Shown here: piece by piece, positions 19,463 through 28,956 of the stretch | Position numbering within the stretch: position 1 is the first letter of the stretch | Layout: each line of letters starts with the position of its first letter | Source: Neisseriaceae bacterium ESL0693 | GTDB lineage: Bacteria; Pseudomonadota; Gammaproteobacteria; Burkholderiales; Neisseriaceae | Direction of reading: 5' to 3' | Assembly: GCA_029433475.1 (NCBI GenBank) | Contig: JAQTIE010000008.1 | Location: 154,856 to 218,855, forward strand | Length of the DNA: 64,000 nucleotides | Made by a program: the position numbers and the translations under genes | The notes under the pieces: model-generated | The model's input: only the letters and a program-made list of their open reading frames with translations | Databases searched by the model: none | Told to the model about the DNA's origin: nothing

Positions 19463-20581
19463 TTAGAAACGGGTAGTGATCATCATCGCAACGTTACGCG
19501 GGCGGTTTTCTGGTGCAGTAGGCACTATACGTGACGCTGCAAAATCCCAGTAAAACCAGTTTGCTGAAATTGCACCAAATGCTGTACCAGTCGCACATAC
19601 CCGTTCACCAACACTTTTAATTTTTATAGCCCCAACACCATCAGTGGGTTTAATTTCACCATTAGCCAGCCATCCGTTGTAATTATCTAGAGTGGTTCCT
19701 CCTGTAATGTCCCTAATAGCATCACCCTGACCACTATTCACCACCCGATTCGCATCAACTCCACGCTGATCATCCCACCCTCTTAAAAATTCACCGCGCA
19801 AATCAGCAATCCGAATATAATTGCCCTGCACCAGATTCGGATAGCGCTGTGCCAGGCGCCAGAATTTATCTTTATGCAGGTTGGCATCACCCCGGTATTT
19901 AATCAGCCCTTCACGCAGACTGGTGCTAGGCAAGTAAATCGGGCTACCGATTTCTGGTAAAGACAAGGCCGAACCAATACCCACTTCTATCCAGTAGTAA
20001 GGTCTGGTTTCATCAGTGTTGGTCCAGCCGCCGGGGCGATTGGCTTTGTCACGCGGGTCTTTGCCTTTGCAACCATCAGGGTGATAGCATTCATACCAAT
20101 GACCCTCTAATTTGACCAAATCACCCGGCTGATAAATTTGAGCTGCATCATAACCGGCAGAAACCGGAAAATGAATATCTTGTGTTCCGTCAAACGGAAT
20201 GCCACCTATTTTATGCTGCACTGCCATTTTGGTGGCCGCAGCAGCCGTAGCCTCTTTATCCAGCTTGCCATCTGCCAGCTTTTTACCCATCGCCGCGGAT
20301 AATGCATTTAAGGTGTCATCAGACGCTAATGTATTTAAAACCTTAACCACACCGGCTACCGTAGCAGTGGCGTTGTCCGGTTTATTCTTTTTAATCAGCG
20401 TCTGAATGGCTTCAGCCACTTGTTTCTGATTATTTTCATCGACCGTCATGCCTGCAGCGGTCAGCACATTGATCAATTCAGCTTGCAAGGTATTCAGAAA
20501 AAAGGCAGTGACTATGGTGCCCAGTTCAGTAACACCATCACCATCATGAAACAATTTGTCTTGGGTCTTAATCGGATACAT
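19463..20581 (-). CDS. Tail fibre protein (receptor-binding)
   Basis: Residues 1-60 (MYPIKTQDKLFHDGDGVTEL, then FFLNTLQAELINVL) resemble the baseplate-attachment end of short tail fibres. The centre contains YQPGDLVKLEGHWYECYHPDG, which looks like a small aromatic carbohydrate-binding module. The C-terminus carries the collar/fibre-tip pattern (LRGEFLRGWDDQRG, then RPRNVAMMITTRF). It is short (372 residues) for a fibre. It overlaps the upstream gp48-like gene by 14 bases. In a tailocin this protein would set the target range. Its domain calls rest on pattern recognition only. Confidence 0.8.
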   Translation of the reverse strand: MYPIKTQDKLFHDGDGVTELGTIVTAFFLNTLQAELINVLTAAGMTVDENNQKQVAEAIQTLIKKNKPDNATATVAGVVKVLNTLASDDTLNALSAAMGKKLADGKLDKEATAAAATKMAVQHKIGGIPFDGTQDIHFPVSAGYDAAQIYQPGDLVKLEGHWYECYHPDGCKGKDPRDKANRPGGWTNTDETRPYYWIEVGIGSALSLPEIGSPIYLPSTSLREGLIKYRGDANLHKDKFWRLAQRYPNLVQGNYIRIADLRGEFLRGWDDQRGVDANRVVNSGQGDAIRDITGGTTLDNYNGWLANGEIKPTDGVGAIKIKSVGERVCATGTAFGAISANWFYWDFAASRIVPTAPENRPRNVAMMITTRF

Positions 20582-21149
20582 TTTTCACCTTCTGATAAGT
20601 AAATCGAATGGCTGTAAAAGCCGGTTTTAAATCATGAAACACGGATTCAATCACATCATTGCCGTAATCGGACAAGCGGTCACCCGTACCGGCGATACCG
20701 GTACGAAAATAATTGGCGTTACTGACGGCATTTTGTACATTAACCCACCACACCCACATGATGTCTTCTGTGGCCAGCCGGTCACCACAGCGGCTGATGC
20801 CGGCGCGAAAAGGCTGCGGCTCGGTAATGGTGATGACATAGCCCAGGGTGGCGGCCAGATTGATAAAATATGGAATACTTAAACCACCGGTTTCATTCAG
20901 TTTGGCCAATACCGTCTGTACCCGCTGCTGGGTATTTTTACCACTGCCATCCAGACCATAGACCCGCTCCCAGTCCAGCAGATAATTACCGGCTGTACGC
21001 GGGTCGATCACATTCAGACAACGTGTGGCGCTTTCCTGTATTGCGTCCAAAGCATGGCCGCTGATCTCAGCATCTTGCCGGATGCCAGAGCCTGTGCGGT
21101 TATAAGACACCGGCGGCAAGAGACCCAGTAAAGTATTTTTATAATTCAT
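20568..21149 (-). CDS. Mu gp48-like tail/baseplate protein (DUF2313, YmfQ family)
   Basis: The 193 residues match the Mu gp48/YmfQ pattern: an N-terminus YKNTLLGLLPPVSYNRTG, DPRTAGNYLLDWERVYGL and TQQRVQTVLAKLNETGGLSIPYFINLAATLGY. It lies between the gp47-like baseplate gene and the fibre gene, its normal Mu position; the two junctions overlap by 4 and 14 bases. In Mu-type phages this protein links the baseplate wedge to the fibre. The end contains repeated RTGIAGTGDRLSDYG-like sequence matching an earlier ISRCGDRLATE, an internal duplication often seen in this family. Confidence 0.85.
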   Translation of the reverse strand: MNYKNTLLGLLPPVSYNRTGSGIRQDAEISGHALDAIQESATRCLNVIDPRTAGNYLLDWERVYGLDGSGKNTQQRVQTVLAKLNETGGLSIPYFINLAATLGYVITITEPQPFRAGISRCGDRLATEDIMWVWWVNVQNAVSNANYFRTGIAGTGDRLSDYGNDVIESVFHDLKPAFTAIRFTYQKVKNVSD

Positions 21150-22207
21150 TCAGTTACTCCTGCGGTAACGGTTACTTTACCCAAACGGAACCATTCCACC
21201 TTATGCAACATATCAGGGATTAAATTGGCATTCGGAATGGTCAGCTTTCTGTCGACAACACCGGCGATATTGCTGATCACGGCTTCAATCTGCGACATCA
21301 CCACCGCATCACCGGGCTGAATGGAATCAAAGTATTCAGCTAATGCGGTTTTAATATCGTTGGTGACGGTAATCAGTGTCACGCCGGATAATTTAACCGC
21401 CACATTGATGTCAACCAAGGTCACATTGGGCTTGATCACAAAACTGTTTTTGGCCGTGACCGGACGCATCGCATCAATATAATCCTGTACTTTCTGCACA
21501 ATATCGTCACTGGGCACATCACCAGCACTGGTAATGACGATGTCAACCGTTCCCAGACCACGCCGCAGCGGATAAACATAGGCGCTGGTTACTCCGTCTA
21601 CACTTAATGCCCAGTTTTTGTAATCATACTGATTGCCGCCAGCCGGTGGCCGGCGCAATAATTCCAGTAAACGCAGCAATAATTCGGTATCGGTTTCCGC
21701 ATCAGTGCCGCCAGTGGTTTTGATAATCTGTAATTCACTGGCCACCCCTGCCGGCGCTGACATGAATTGGGCGGCCATATCGGCCACATCGTATCTGGTG
21801 CCAGCTTCGCTACTGATGATTTGGATGTGTGCCGTACCTTCAGCACCGATGCGGGCATCGTCTCTTACCGTAAAAAACAATTCATCACATTTGATCTGCA
21901 AACCAGCCTTGATCTGAGCATCAGCCACACCATTGACTGTGGCCACACCGGTAGCATAGGTGGCATTTTTACGTTTCAGCCCGTGCAGGCTGCAATGGCG
22001 CTCTAAATAGGCCGTATCGGCGGTATCGGGGAAAAACTGACGTAAAATCCAGGCCTGATGCGCGTATTGTCCTACGGCGCAACTGGCCAGACTGCTGGCG
22101 CGGATGTAGTGATCGCTGTCACTACTGACATCTGCCTCAGGATTCAATGACAGTGTATCGCGTAATATTGCATGACGTATTTCGTCAAAGGTCGGCATAT
22201 TATTCAT
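21146..22207 (-). CDS. Mu gp47-like baseplate J protein
   Basis: At 353 residues this matches the baseplate J family (P2 gpJ, Mu gp47), a wedge component of contractile-tail baseplates. The start MNNMPTFDEIRHAILRDTLSLNP and the central TDTELLLRLLELLRRPPAGGNQYDYKNWAL (broken here by wording) are family hallmarks, as are VDGVTSAYVYPLRRGLGTVDIVI and the C-terminal segment near GDAVVMSQIEAVISNIAGV. It is coupled to gp48 by a four-base overlap. No disruption is seen. Confidence 0.9.
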   Translation of the reverse strand: MNNMPTFDEIRHAILRDTLSLNPEADVSSDSDHYIRASSLASCAVGQYAHQAWILRQFFPDTADTAYLERHCSLHGLKRKNATYATGVATVNGVADAQIKAGLQIKCDELFFTVRDDARIGAEGTAHIQIISSEAGTRYDVADMAAQFMSAPAGVASELQIIKTTGGTDAETDTELLLRLLELLRRPPAGGNQYDYKNWALSVDGVTSAYVYPLRRGLGTVDIVITSAGDVPSDDIVQKVQDYIDAMRPVTAKNSFVIKPNVTLVDINVAVKLSGVTLITVTNDIKTALAEYFDSIQPGDAVVMSQIEAVISNIAGVVDRKLTIPNANLIPDMLHKVEWFRLGKVTVTAGVTE

Positions 22208-22246
22208 TGTTTATTGAGCCTTGTTTAAAGAGGGTTGACACTGAAT

Positions 22247-22597
22247 TTAAATCACAGGGATTGAGTGTTGATAAACAAACACACCATTGTTTTCAGTATC
22301 CACCTGAATAAGTAAAATAAGTTCACCATTGTGTGGTTGTTGTGCACTCACCGTGATCGCTGTGGCGCGGCCATCGTCCAGAATCGGCTGTAATGCCTCT
22401 TCGGCATACTGTCTGGCCAGCATACCCACCTGATTCAGGTCTTTTTCACGCTGTAACGTATGCAGTAAAGAACCCAATGCCGGATCGGCCCAGTATTCGC
22501 CTTTAGGCGTCATCAGACGGATATAGACGGCGTTTTGCAACGTATCGATGGTGCGGTTTTCATAATCACCGGTGCTGCTGTTAAGTTCTCTGTCCAT
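22247..22597 (-). CDS. Mu gp46-like baseplate protein (W family)
   Basis: From the ATG at 22597 the product has 116 residues. The pattern RELNSSTGDYENR, NAVYIRLMTPKGEYWADPALGS and LNQVGMLARQYAEEALQPIL fits Mu gp46, a lysozyme-independent baseplate wedge protein related to P2 gpW/T4 gp25. The order gp45-gp46-gp47 is as in Mu. An in-frame GTG three codons upstream is a poorer start. An intrinsic terminator (22686-22707) separates it from gp45, so it may need its own promoter or read-through; no clear promoter was found. Confidence 0.82.
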   Translation of the reverse strand: MDRELNSSTGDYENRTIDTLQNAVYIRLMTPKGEYWADPALGSLLHTLQREKDLNQVGMLARQYAEEALQPILDDGRATAITVSAQQPHNGELILLIQVDTENNGVFVYQHSIPVI

Positions 22598-22685
22598 ATT
22601 GCCCACTTACTTTATGACTATAGTTAAAGAGTGTACCTGCTGGTTGTCATCAAAATGAGTAGAAACATTTCAACACGTACAAAAA

Positions 22686-22707
22686 TGCCCGGGCTTTTTG
22701 CCGGGCA
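22686..22707 (-). terminator. Intrinsic terminator inside the tail operon, after gp45
   Basis: On the minus strand TGCCCGG and CCGGGCA (arms 22701-22707 and 22686-22692) pair around CAAAAAGC and are followed directly by TTTTTG. It lies between two baseplate genes that are normally co-transcribed, so it implies attenuation, antitermination or a separate downstream promoter. Confidence 0.75.
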
Positions 22708-22728
22708 GGATATCAGACACCAACCAGT

Positions 22729-23373
22729 CTAAAGTGGTGGGCTGGTGGTACCGCCGCTGTCACCCGTATGCGTGTGGCCAGTCAGTGATTTGCCTTGCGC
22801 CACCACATCACCGGTGGTGGTATAGCCGCCATTGGTCTGGCTCATATTGCCGCTGAACACGGCGCCACCACCACCTTGCACGCTCAGACCGCTATTGCCG
22901 CTGATCTGGCCATTGGCAATCAATTGCTGGCTACAGGTAACCTGTGGTGTGTCAATGTCCACGCTTTGCGCTGCTTTAATATTCAGTTTATCGCAGTCAA
23001 TCTCAATGATTTTATTGTCTTTAAGCGTGATTGATGCCCCGCTTTGGCTGTAAATCGCCACTTCGCCGCTTTTGAGTGCCTTAATGCGATAGCTGGCGTG
23101 CTCAGTGGCTACGATCACACTGTGGCTGGTGGTGCCGCCCAGAGGCAATACAATAGCCTCACTGCCGGCCGGTGGATTGCTGGTAAAACCGAATTGTTGC
23201 AAGTGTTCAATATTTTGCAAGGTCTCATCAGCCAGACCGGCAACCTGTGCCCGCTGAACCGGCTCGCTGCTGTTGATGACGGTTAACTGGCCACGAAACG
23301 CACGCCGTACCGCATTATTGGCACTACTGATATTGTCTCTGGCTTTTTGTGCTAATTTAGATAATGTATTCAT
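22729..23373 (-). CDS. Mu gp45-like baseplate assembly protein (spike, V family)
   Basis: The 214 residues fit Mu gp45, the membrane-piercing spike at the centre of the baseplate. The N-terminus MNTLSKLAQKARDNISSANNAVRRAF is followed by an OB-like domain (residues about 30-120) and a C-terminal repetitive beta-helix (about 120-214: ISGNSGLSVQGGG, GNMSQTNGGYTTTGD). It ends KSLTGHTHTGDSGGTTSPPL, whose HTH motif resembles the iron-binding HxH tip of phage spikes. It follows gp44 by 28 bases. Complete by eye. Confidence 0.88.
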   Translation of the reverse strand: MNTLSKLAQKARDNISSANNAVRRAFRGQLTVINSSEPVQRAQVAGLADETLQNIEHLQQFGFTSNPPAGSEAIVLPLGGTTSHSVIVATEHASYRIKALKSGEVAIYSQSGASITLKDNKIIEIDCDKLNIKAAQSVDIDTPQVTCSQQLIANGQISGNSGLSVQGGGGAVFSGNMSQTNGGYTTTGDVVAQGKSLTGHTHTGDSGGTTSPPL

Positions 23374-23401
23374 CGCGTCAATGATTCTGTCAGGAAGTTA
23401 A

Positions 23402-24517
23402 TCAGGATTTACTGCTGCCGCGCTTGCCCGTGCCCTTACGTTGGCGGGCACTGGCTGATTTATCAGGATAGGCCTCAGGTACCCACACGCCATCTTCTTT
23501 TAACCGAAGTTCGGTACAGCTACCGGCGGCTCTATTCAAGGTAAAGCGGCGCCCCATCAGGAAAAATATGGCATCAATGTTTTGCTCTTCATCAATCACA
23601 TGCACCCGCTGACCCGGCTGCCACAACACGCCGTCTTTGGTTTTATGATCAGGTACCGTAATGGTCAGGGTAAAGCCGTTCAGGCGCCAGTCAGCCAGTT
23701 GTTTTTTGGCTTTTTTGCGCAGAATGTCCAGATTATCGGCATCCCCCATCACCATGGTTCTGGGTTTGTATAAAGTCATACTGCTGTCTTTATAGGTCCA
23801 CTTTAAATCATGTTTGGCACTGTTTGCGGCACGGCCATGACTCTGGCCTAAGAATGTCACCTCGGAATAACGGTTCTCTGTATCGTATTCAATATCAATA
23901 CTCTGAATATTATGTCGTTGATCATCGCGGCTATGGCACAGAGTAGCAACAGGGGGACGACTGTAATCCGGTCCGCCCACCACCAAAGTACCATCCGGAT
24001 TCAGCCACACATGTAGCCCCACACTGTTGGCGATTTTGATCAGTGCCTGCCAGGCCGTCTCGCCGGGTTCAATATCAATTTTATCCAGCGTCGGATTTTC
24101 TTCTGACTGTAGCAAAATGGCCTTGATTTGCGGCCACGGTGCCACCAGTTGCTTGGCGGCCTCAAAAACACTCATGCCTTGAACATTCAATTGTGGCGCC
24201 GAGCAATCCACCAGCAATCCGGCCAGATCACGACCAGAGAACGAAATATCACGGCTGCCATGGGTCACCTTTTCATGCTGATGGCCGATAATACCGGTCA
24301 TGACCAAGTGATCATTGATCAATACTTCACATTGCTCACCACTGTAATCACTCAATAAAGGCTGACTGGCTGACTGACCGGTATTGAAACTGAAGGCATC
24401 GGCCGGTACCAGAAAATCACTGTCAATATCATACTGTATCCAGTCTTTATGCTCTTTACCGCCCACACGCACCACCACCGTATTACCATAAGGATAAGGC
24501 TTGTTATTATTTTGCAT
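23402..24517 (-). CDS. Mu gp44-like (gpP) baseplate hub protein
   Basis: This is a 371-residue homologue of Mu gpP/gp44, the hub that joins tail tube and spike (structurally like P2 gpD and T4 gp27). Motifs are TVVVRVGGKEHKDWIQYDID near the start, FSGRDLAGLLVDCSAP and LHVWLNPDGTLVVGGPDY. The end is basic and serine/lysine-rich (SASARQRKGTGKRGSSKS). The start MQNNNKPYPYG at 24517 overlaps the upstream gp43 stop by 11 bases; six further in-frame codons upstream lie within gp43 and are not needed. Confidence 0.87.
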   Translation of the reverse strand: MQNNNKPYPYGNTVVVRVGGKEHKDWIQYDIDSDFLVPADAFSFNTGQSASQPLLSDYSGEQCEVLINDHLVMTGIIGHQHEKVTHGSRDISFSGRDLAGLLVDCSAPQLNVQGMSVFEAAKQLVAPWPQIKAILLQSEENPTLDKIDIEPGETAWQALIKIANSVGLHVWLNPDGTLVVGGPDYSRPPVATLCHSRDDQRHNIQSIDIEYDTENRYSEVTFLGQSHGRAANSAKHDLKWTYKDSSMTLYKPRTMVMGDADNLDILRKKAKKQLADWRLNGFTLTITVPDHKTKDGVLWQPGQRVHVIDEEQNIDAIFFLMGRRFTLNRAAGSCTELRLKEDGVWVPEAYPDKSASARQRKGTGKRGSSKS

Positions 24518-25832
24518 AATAATTAATCCAGTCACCGCGATTGATAAAAGACGGATGGGTTAAATGCGGGTTTAAGCGCATCAATTCATCAGCCCTGCCG
24601 ATATCCTGATAAAAATCATGTGCAAACTGGTGAATGGTGCCGCTGATCCGGGCTTGCATCACCCGCAAGGGTGGCTTTCGGTTAATCACCGTCAGCACCA
24701 ATTGATTCAACTGTGAGGCTGTCTGTTTTAATTGTTCGGTGGTCTCTTCAGACTGGGTATACAATGCATTGGCGGACTCACTTTTATTCTGTAATGCCCG
24801 CTGATAAGTCTGCCGGACAGCATCAATCCGCGCCTGTAGGCGCTGGCGCATATCATTATTGATGTGCATCAGATCATTGGCACTGATCACCTCACTGTCA
24901 TGTTCAATCAGATCAACCACAATCTGCACCAGCACGGTCACACTGATCAGATTCAATAGTTCACTGACAGGCGCCATTTGTACTGCCGTCATTTTATTGA
25001 GCCGGCGCACAACAGCGTCCTTGTCTTCGCTATCCTGACTGATCAGCACTTGATCCGGCAAGGTTAATAACTGGTTGTTTTTAATCACCGTGGCATCATA
25101 ACGCTGGCGCGCCGGTAAAGTGTCGGCGCTTTGACTGGCTTCATTATTCAGCCCGATGCGTACCATCTCAGACAATTGTGTCACTTGCTTTTGGACATTG
25201 GCACTGTAAGTACGGGCTGAATAACTGCCACTCTTTGGAAACATGGCCGAATCCAGATCAAATAACTGCCGTACTGAGCCCACCACGCCCTGTAATGCCG
25301 CGTAGACGCCATTGGCACTGCCCCACAATGACGATATACCATTTTTCACCGCCAGAATATTGTCAGAATAGCTTAAAATGGTATTGGTCAGATCACGAAT
25401 GGTATTCAGTGCGGTTTCTAATGCCATCAGCCATTGATTTTCAAACACAAAGATAGATTGTGCCGCCGTAGCCTCTCTGAAGGTAATGTCAATCGCCACA
25501 TAATTAACGCTTTCAGCCTGTACCTTGAATGACCATGATGAAGCAATCATATTCTGCATACGGCCAAAAATCGGATGCACCAGCACACCAGCGCCCTGCT
25601 CTTCCAGTACCTGCATCAGTTTTTGCATGTCAGTAGCAAAACGGGCACCATAAAAAATGGCCGATACCTGCACTTGCCGCGCTTGTGCGCCCATGTCCTC
25701 CAGATCAATACCGTTGACAAACGGGCGCGCATGTTCTGCCAGACTTTTCTGATTACTGTCTGTCACACTCAGTATTTCAAAGGCCACATTTTTATAAGAT
25801 ACATTTTGTAAATCATTTGCCCAAACGGCCAT
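24507..25832 (-). CDS. Mu gpN-like tail protein (DNA circularisation protein family)
   Basis: The 441-residue product matches the Mu gpN/gp43 family. Its N-terminal domain (residues about 1-100, WANDLQNVSYKNVAFEILSV) carries the so-called DNA circularisation N-terminus; despite that name, in Mu the protein is a baseplate component. The C-terminus (about 370-440) resembles a LysM-like segment ending HPSFINRGDWINYYAK. The ATG at 25832 follows GGGGAG and lies three bases after the tape-measure stop. No disruption is seen. Confidence 0.85.
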   Translation of the reverse strand: MAVWANDLQNVSYKNVAFEILSVTDSNQKSLAEHARPFVNGIDLEDMGAQARQVQVSAIFYGARFATDMQKLMQVLEEQGAGVLVHPIFGRMQNMIASSWSFKVQAESVNYVAIDITFREATAAQSIFVFENQWLMALETALNTIRDLTNTILSYSDNILAVKNGISSLWGSANGVYAALQGVVGSVRQLFDLDSAMFPKSGSYSARTYSANVQKQVTQLSEMVRIGLNNEASQSADTLPARQRYDATVIKNNQLLTLPDQVLISQDSEDKDAVVRRLNKMTAVQMAPVSELLNLISVTVLVQIVVDLIEHDSEVISANDLMHINNDMRQRLQARIDAVRQTYQRALQNKSESANALYTQSEETTEQLKQTASQLNQLVLTVINRKPPLRVMQARISGTIHQFAHDFYQDIGRADELMRLNPHLTHPSFINRGDWINYYAK

Positions 25833-25834
25833 TG

Positions 25835-28318
25835 TCACACTCCCCGGTTATACATAAACAGTTGTTGTCGTGCCACGTGCTCTGTGATCATGCGACCATC
25901 CATCATCAATTGAACGGTGGTAGAAATAGGCTGGCTCTGATCGGACAAAACCGTATTGATCTGATCCAGCCGGCTGCAAACGGCATCACCCAGCGCCGCA
26001 ATCAGTGCCTGATAGCCATCAGCCTGATCAGTTAAGGCTGCCTCAGGATTCTGCTGTTTCTGATAACAGCCATCAGGCTGGCTGATTGTGCCCTGTTCTT
26101 TGGCCGCTTCAGTGGCTTCAACTGCGGTTTGCGGATATTGTTTTTTAGAGTCATCCACCAGATCAGAGACTTTCTTCCCTGCTTTTTCCCCCAGCCAGCT
26201 GCCACCAAAACCACCGATAATGGAACCAACCAGACCGCCGATGGCCGTACCGATCACCGGCACCACTGAACCGATGGCAGCGCCGGCCACAGCTCCCGCC
26301 GCGGCACCGGCAAGACCGCCGCCGGTACTGCCGGCATTTTTTAACTGGGCTTCGCGTTTTTCTTTCGGACTTAATGTGTCATCATGCGCAATCTGATAAG
26401 CACTGAAAAGGCCTGCTCCTACGCCCAGCACGGCCATACCGCGTCCCAGATATTTACCGCCCTTTTGGGCAATATTGCCCAGTACTTTACCGCCTTTACT
26501 CAGTACCGACGGTGCTTTTGAGGTGATACTCTCCCATAAACCGGAACCACCGCTTTTTAATGCGGGCAACACTTTACGTACGCTATCGGCACCAGTTTGC
26601 GCCATAGACGACAATCTGGCAGTCAGTTGGGGAGCGGTATTTTTAACGGCATTGAACGCCCCTGAAGCCATTTTGCTTCCGGTACGCCCCACCCATTTAC
26701 CGACGCCGCCCAGCGCCTTCAATCCCCCTTTGCCTACCGACATCATTCCCAGGCCTAAGGTGGCCAGATCAGCAGCCGCAGCCAAAGCGGTTAATGCCAG
26801 AGTGGTTTTGGGAAATTCAGCATTGATCTCAGACAATTTGGTTTGCATACTCACCAAAGGCGTCACCATGTCCGAACGACCCAGTGTGGCCAGACTTTCA
26901 TTTTTCTGCTGCTGGGCTTCAGCCGTACTGTTTTTCACCGCCTGGATTTTGCCCAGCATGGAATTATCCGGCTGAAAATCGTAAGCCTGATAGACAAAAT
27001 TTTGTTTTTGCCCGCCACTGGCCGGCTGGCTGGCTTCACTGCTGGCCTGAAAGCCAGACATCAGTATTGAAGTCATCTGGCCTTTCATTAAATTCATCCG
27101 GATTTTGGCGTTATCATCTCCTGCCGCGGCCTGTGCTTTATATTGCTGGTATTGCTTATCATTTTTCAGGGCTTTGTCTGCCGTACGATTAGCAACCGCC
27201 AGCGGATCTTCATGCCGATCAAGACTGAGCTGAGCCTCCTCTGCATACGCTTGTGCACTTTTTTGTAACCGACTCATGGTCTGAGGTGTAAATACTTCTT
27301 GGGCGTTAACACGCACCCGATAAGCCGCATTGCCACTGGCTGGATTAGACGCCGTAGTCTCTTGCAGTGATTGCAGCAGTGAATTGAGCATATTGATTTT
27401 GCCAGCGTCATTTAAGCCCTGCATACTCTCAAGCGGCAACAGAGACGGCAATTTTTGGATGATTTCGGCCGTACCCATGTCGCCCTTATGGCCGGATTTT
27501 AAAATCTGTTCGTAAGCCACATTCATCATGCCGTCATGGATACCACTCATATTCAGGTATCTGTGTAGTTTAGCCACACCGGCAGCATCATATTCACCCT
27601 CCTGAGCGGTCGCCAGCATAAAACCATACGAGGCACTGCCTTCCGCAGACCTGAGCTTTTCCATACTCATGCCTTGTTGCGCTGAACTTTGTATCCAGTC
27701 CAGCGCCATATCGTTGTTGCCGCCATTTTCTTTGACCAGACGGTAAGTCAGGCTACGTATTTCTTGTTCACCCTGATTTTTAATCCATTCTGCCGATTTG
27801 GTTTTATCATCGCTGTAAAGCTGCGATGCCGTCTGTGCAATTTTGGTTTGGGTCTTTTTCTCTTTGTCCATCGCCGGTTCCAGCGCGCCCATGACCTTCT
27901 GACCGGTAGAAAAGGCTTTTTGGGTAAAAGAAATACCCTTTTGTAATTTGGATGATTGATGTAATTCCTGATTCAGTTCACGTATTCTTTGCCTTGAGGC
28001 CTGAGCAGCCCGCTGCAAGTCATTTTGTGAGGCCATGCCGCTGCGAGCCAGAGTACGGTAAGCAAGCTGGGTTTGTATGATCTCTCTTCGAATTTCCCGT
28101 TCTGAACGAATACCCAGTTGCGTCCGGGCAGCGCTGGCCTGTGCCTGTTCTCGTTGCATCTGGCGTACCACGCTTTGCTGGGCATCGCCTGACTTTTCGC
28201 TTTCGCGCACTATGGTGGCATTGATGCGCTTAATATTTTGTTCCAGCTGCTGTAATGCCTCACGAATGTCGCTATCGTTTGCCGTCATCATCAGCTGTAA
28301 AGTTAGATTGCCAGCCAT
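25835..28318 (-). CDS. Tail tape measure protein
   Basis: At 827 residues this is the longest gene of the cluster, and it is placed between the chaperone and gpN genes as in Mu (gp42). The N-terminal 140 residues are coiled-coil-like and rich in Gln, Arg and Glu. Hydrophobic segments appear near residues 505-545, about 640, and a long Gly/Ala-rich stretch around 665-715, typical of tape measures, which span the tube and set tail length. By the usual length-to-protein relation the tail would be of moderate length. It is preceded by AAAAGG and a 640-base gap rather than by the chaperone directly. Confidence 0.88.
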   Translation of the reverse strand: MAGNLTLQLMMTANDSDIREALQQLEQNIKRINATIVRESEKSGDAQQSVVRQMQREQAQASAARTQLGIRSEREIRREIIQTQLAYRTLARSGMASQNDLQRAAQASRQRIRELNQELHQSSKLQKGISFTQKAFSTGQKVMGALEPAMDKEKKTQTKIAQTASQLYSDDKTKSAEWIKNQGEQEIRSLTYRLVKENGGNNDMALDWIQSSAQQGMSMEKLRSAEGSASYGFMLATAQEGEYDAAGVAKLHRYLNMSGIHDGMMNVAYEQILKSGHKGDMGTAEIIQKLPSLLPLESMQGLNDAGKINMLNSLLQSLQETTASNPASGNAAYRVRVNAQEVFTPQTMSRLQKSAQAYAEEAQLSLDRHEDPLAVANRTADKALKNDKQYQQYKAQAAAGDDNAKIRMNLMKGQMTSILMSGFQASSEASQPASGGQKQNFVYQAYDFQPDNSMLGKIQAVKNSTAEAQQQKNESLATLGRSDMVTPLVSMQTKLSEINAEFPKTTLALTALAAAADLATLGLGMMSVGKGGLKALGGVGKWVGRTGSKMASGAFNAVKNTAPQLTARLSSMAQTGADSVRKVLPALKSGGSGLWESITSKAPSVLSKGGKVLGNIAQKGGKYLGRGMAVLGVGAGLFSAYQIAHDDTLSPKEKREAQLKNAGSTGGGLAGAAAGAVAGAAIGSVVPVIGTAIGGLVGSIIGGFGGSWLGEKAGKKVSDLVDDSKKQYPQTAVEATEAAKEQGTISQPDGCYQKQQNPEAALTDQADGYQALIAALGDAVCSRLDQINTVLSDQSQPISTTVQLMMDGRMITEHVARQQLFMYNRGV

Positions 28319-28956
28319 ATAAAAACCTTTTAAATACTGATTAACAGTGGTTATTGTCGTTTAAAAGAATTTTAAAAATCAGGGCATGGGTTTCAGCGGC
28401 TGATAAATTCAAAGTATTGGCCATGGCCTGATTTGCGACAGCATTACCCTTACGCTGGATTATGTTTCAGCGGCGTTCAGTTAACCATCATTGACATTGA
28501 TCGCGCCAGATCATACTGACTTAGTGGCTATTATTATCTTATAAATGAAGACTTAAAAATAAAATCAATACCTTAATATAAGCGCTATTCTATACGGTAA
28601 TGCATGGCCAAGATGGTGCTGTTACCCTGATTCCCGCATTAATTATACGAGCCCGTTTACCCATACTTGATTTGCGGCTGCATAAATCCCAGTCCCTGCC
28701 TGCATTCATAAATTTTTTGCAGACAGTAAACCGTATTTTTTCTTAGCCCGAAACGGCATGGATATGGCGGTATTATTTATGGCTTCAGGCTCATTCGGTG
28801 AATTTTCTGCCTGCTGTTCCATTATTGCCCTGGCTTTATAACAATCCTTCCCTTAAATAACTCCCGCTTTAAAACCATGATTATTTGTCACCGGCATTAA
28901 AAAAACAGCCCTATTGAATCAATAGGGCCGGGTCATCTGCTTAATGTATGCTTAAA
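28319..28956. other. Noncoding gap between tail chaperone and tape measure genes
   Basis: Mu-type phages have almost no space here, but this cluster has 638 bases without a supported gene. The terminator at 28908-28928 lies at its upstream end. A 38-codon frame on the minus strand (28822 to 28706, starting MEQQAENSPNE) is the only candidate and is too short to trust. No insertion-sequence ends or inverted repeats bounding the gap were recognised. The base composition is mixed, with noncoding-like AT-rich stretches near 28550. Decay of an inserted gene is possible. Confidence 0.5.
28908..28928 (-). terminator. Strong intrinsic terminator after the tail chaperone
   Basis: Perfect 9-base arms GCCCTATTG and CAATAGGGC around a three-base loop. 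On the minus strand the stem is followed by TG and seven T (complement of 28899-28905). It sits 28 bases after the end of the frameshift extension and before the tape measure gene, so it should block or reduce transcription into the second half of the operon. Confidence 0.85.

Noticed and set aside
26475..26975. A 166-codon plus-strand frame inside the tape measure gene
   Set aside because: It mirrors the Ala/Gly-rich codons of the tape measure in the antisense direction.
28706..28822. 38-codon frame in the chaperone-tape measure gap
   Set aside because: Too short and unsupported; recorded only as part of the gap.
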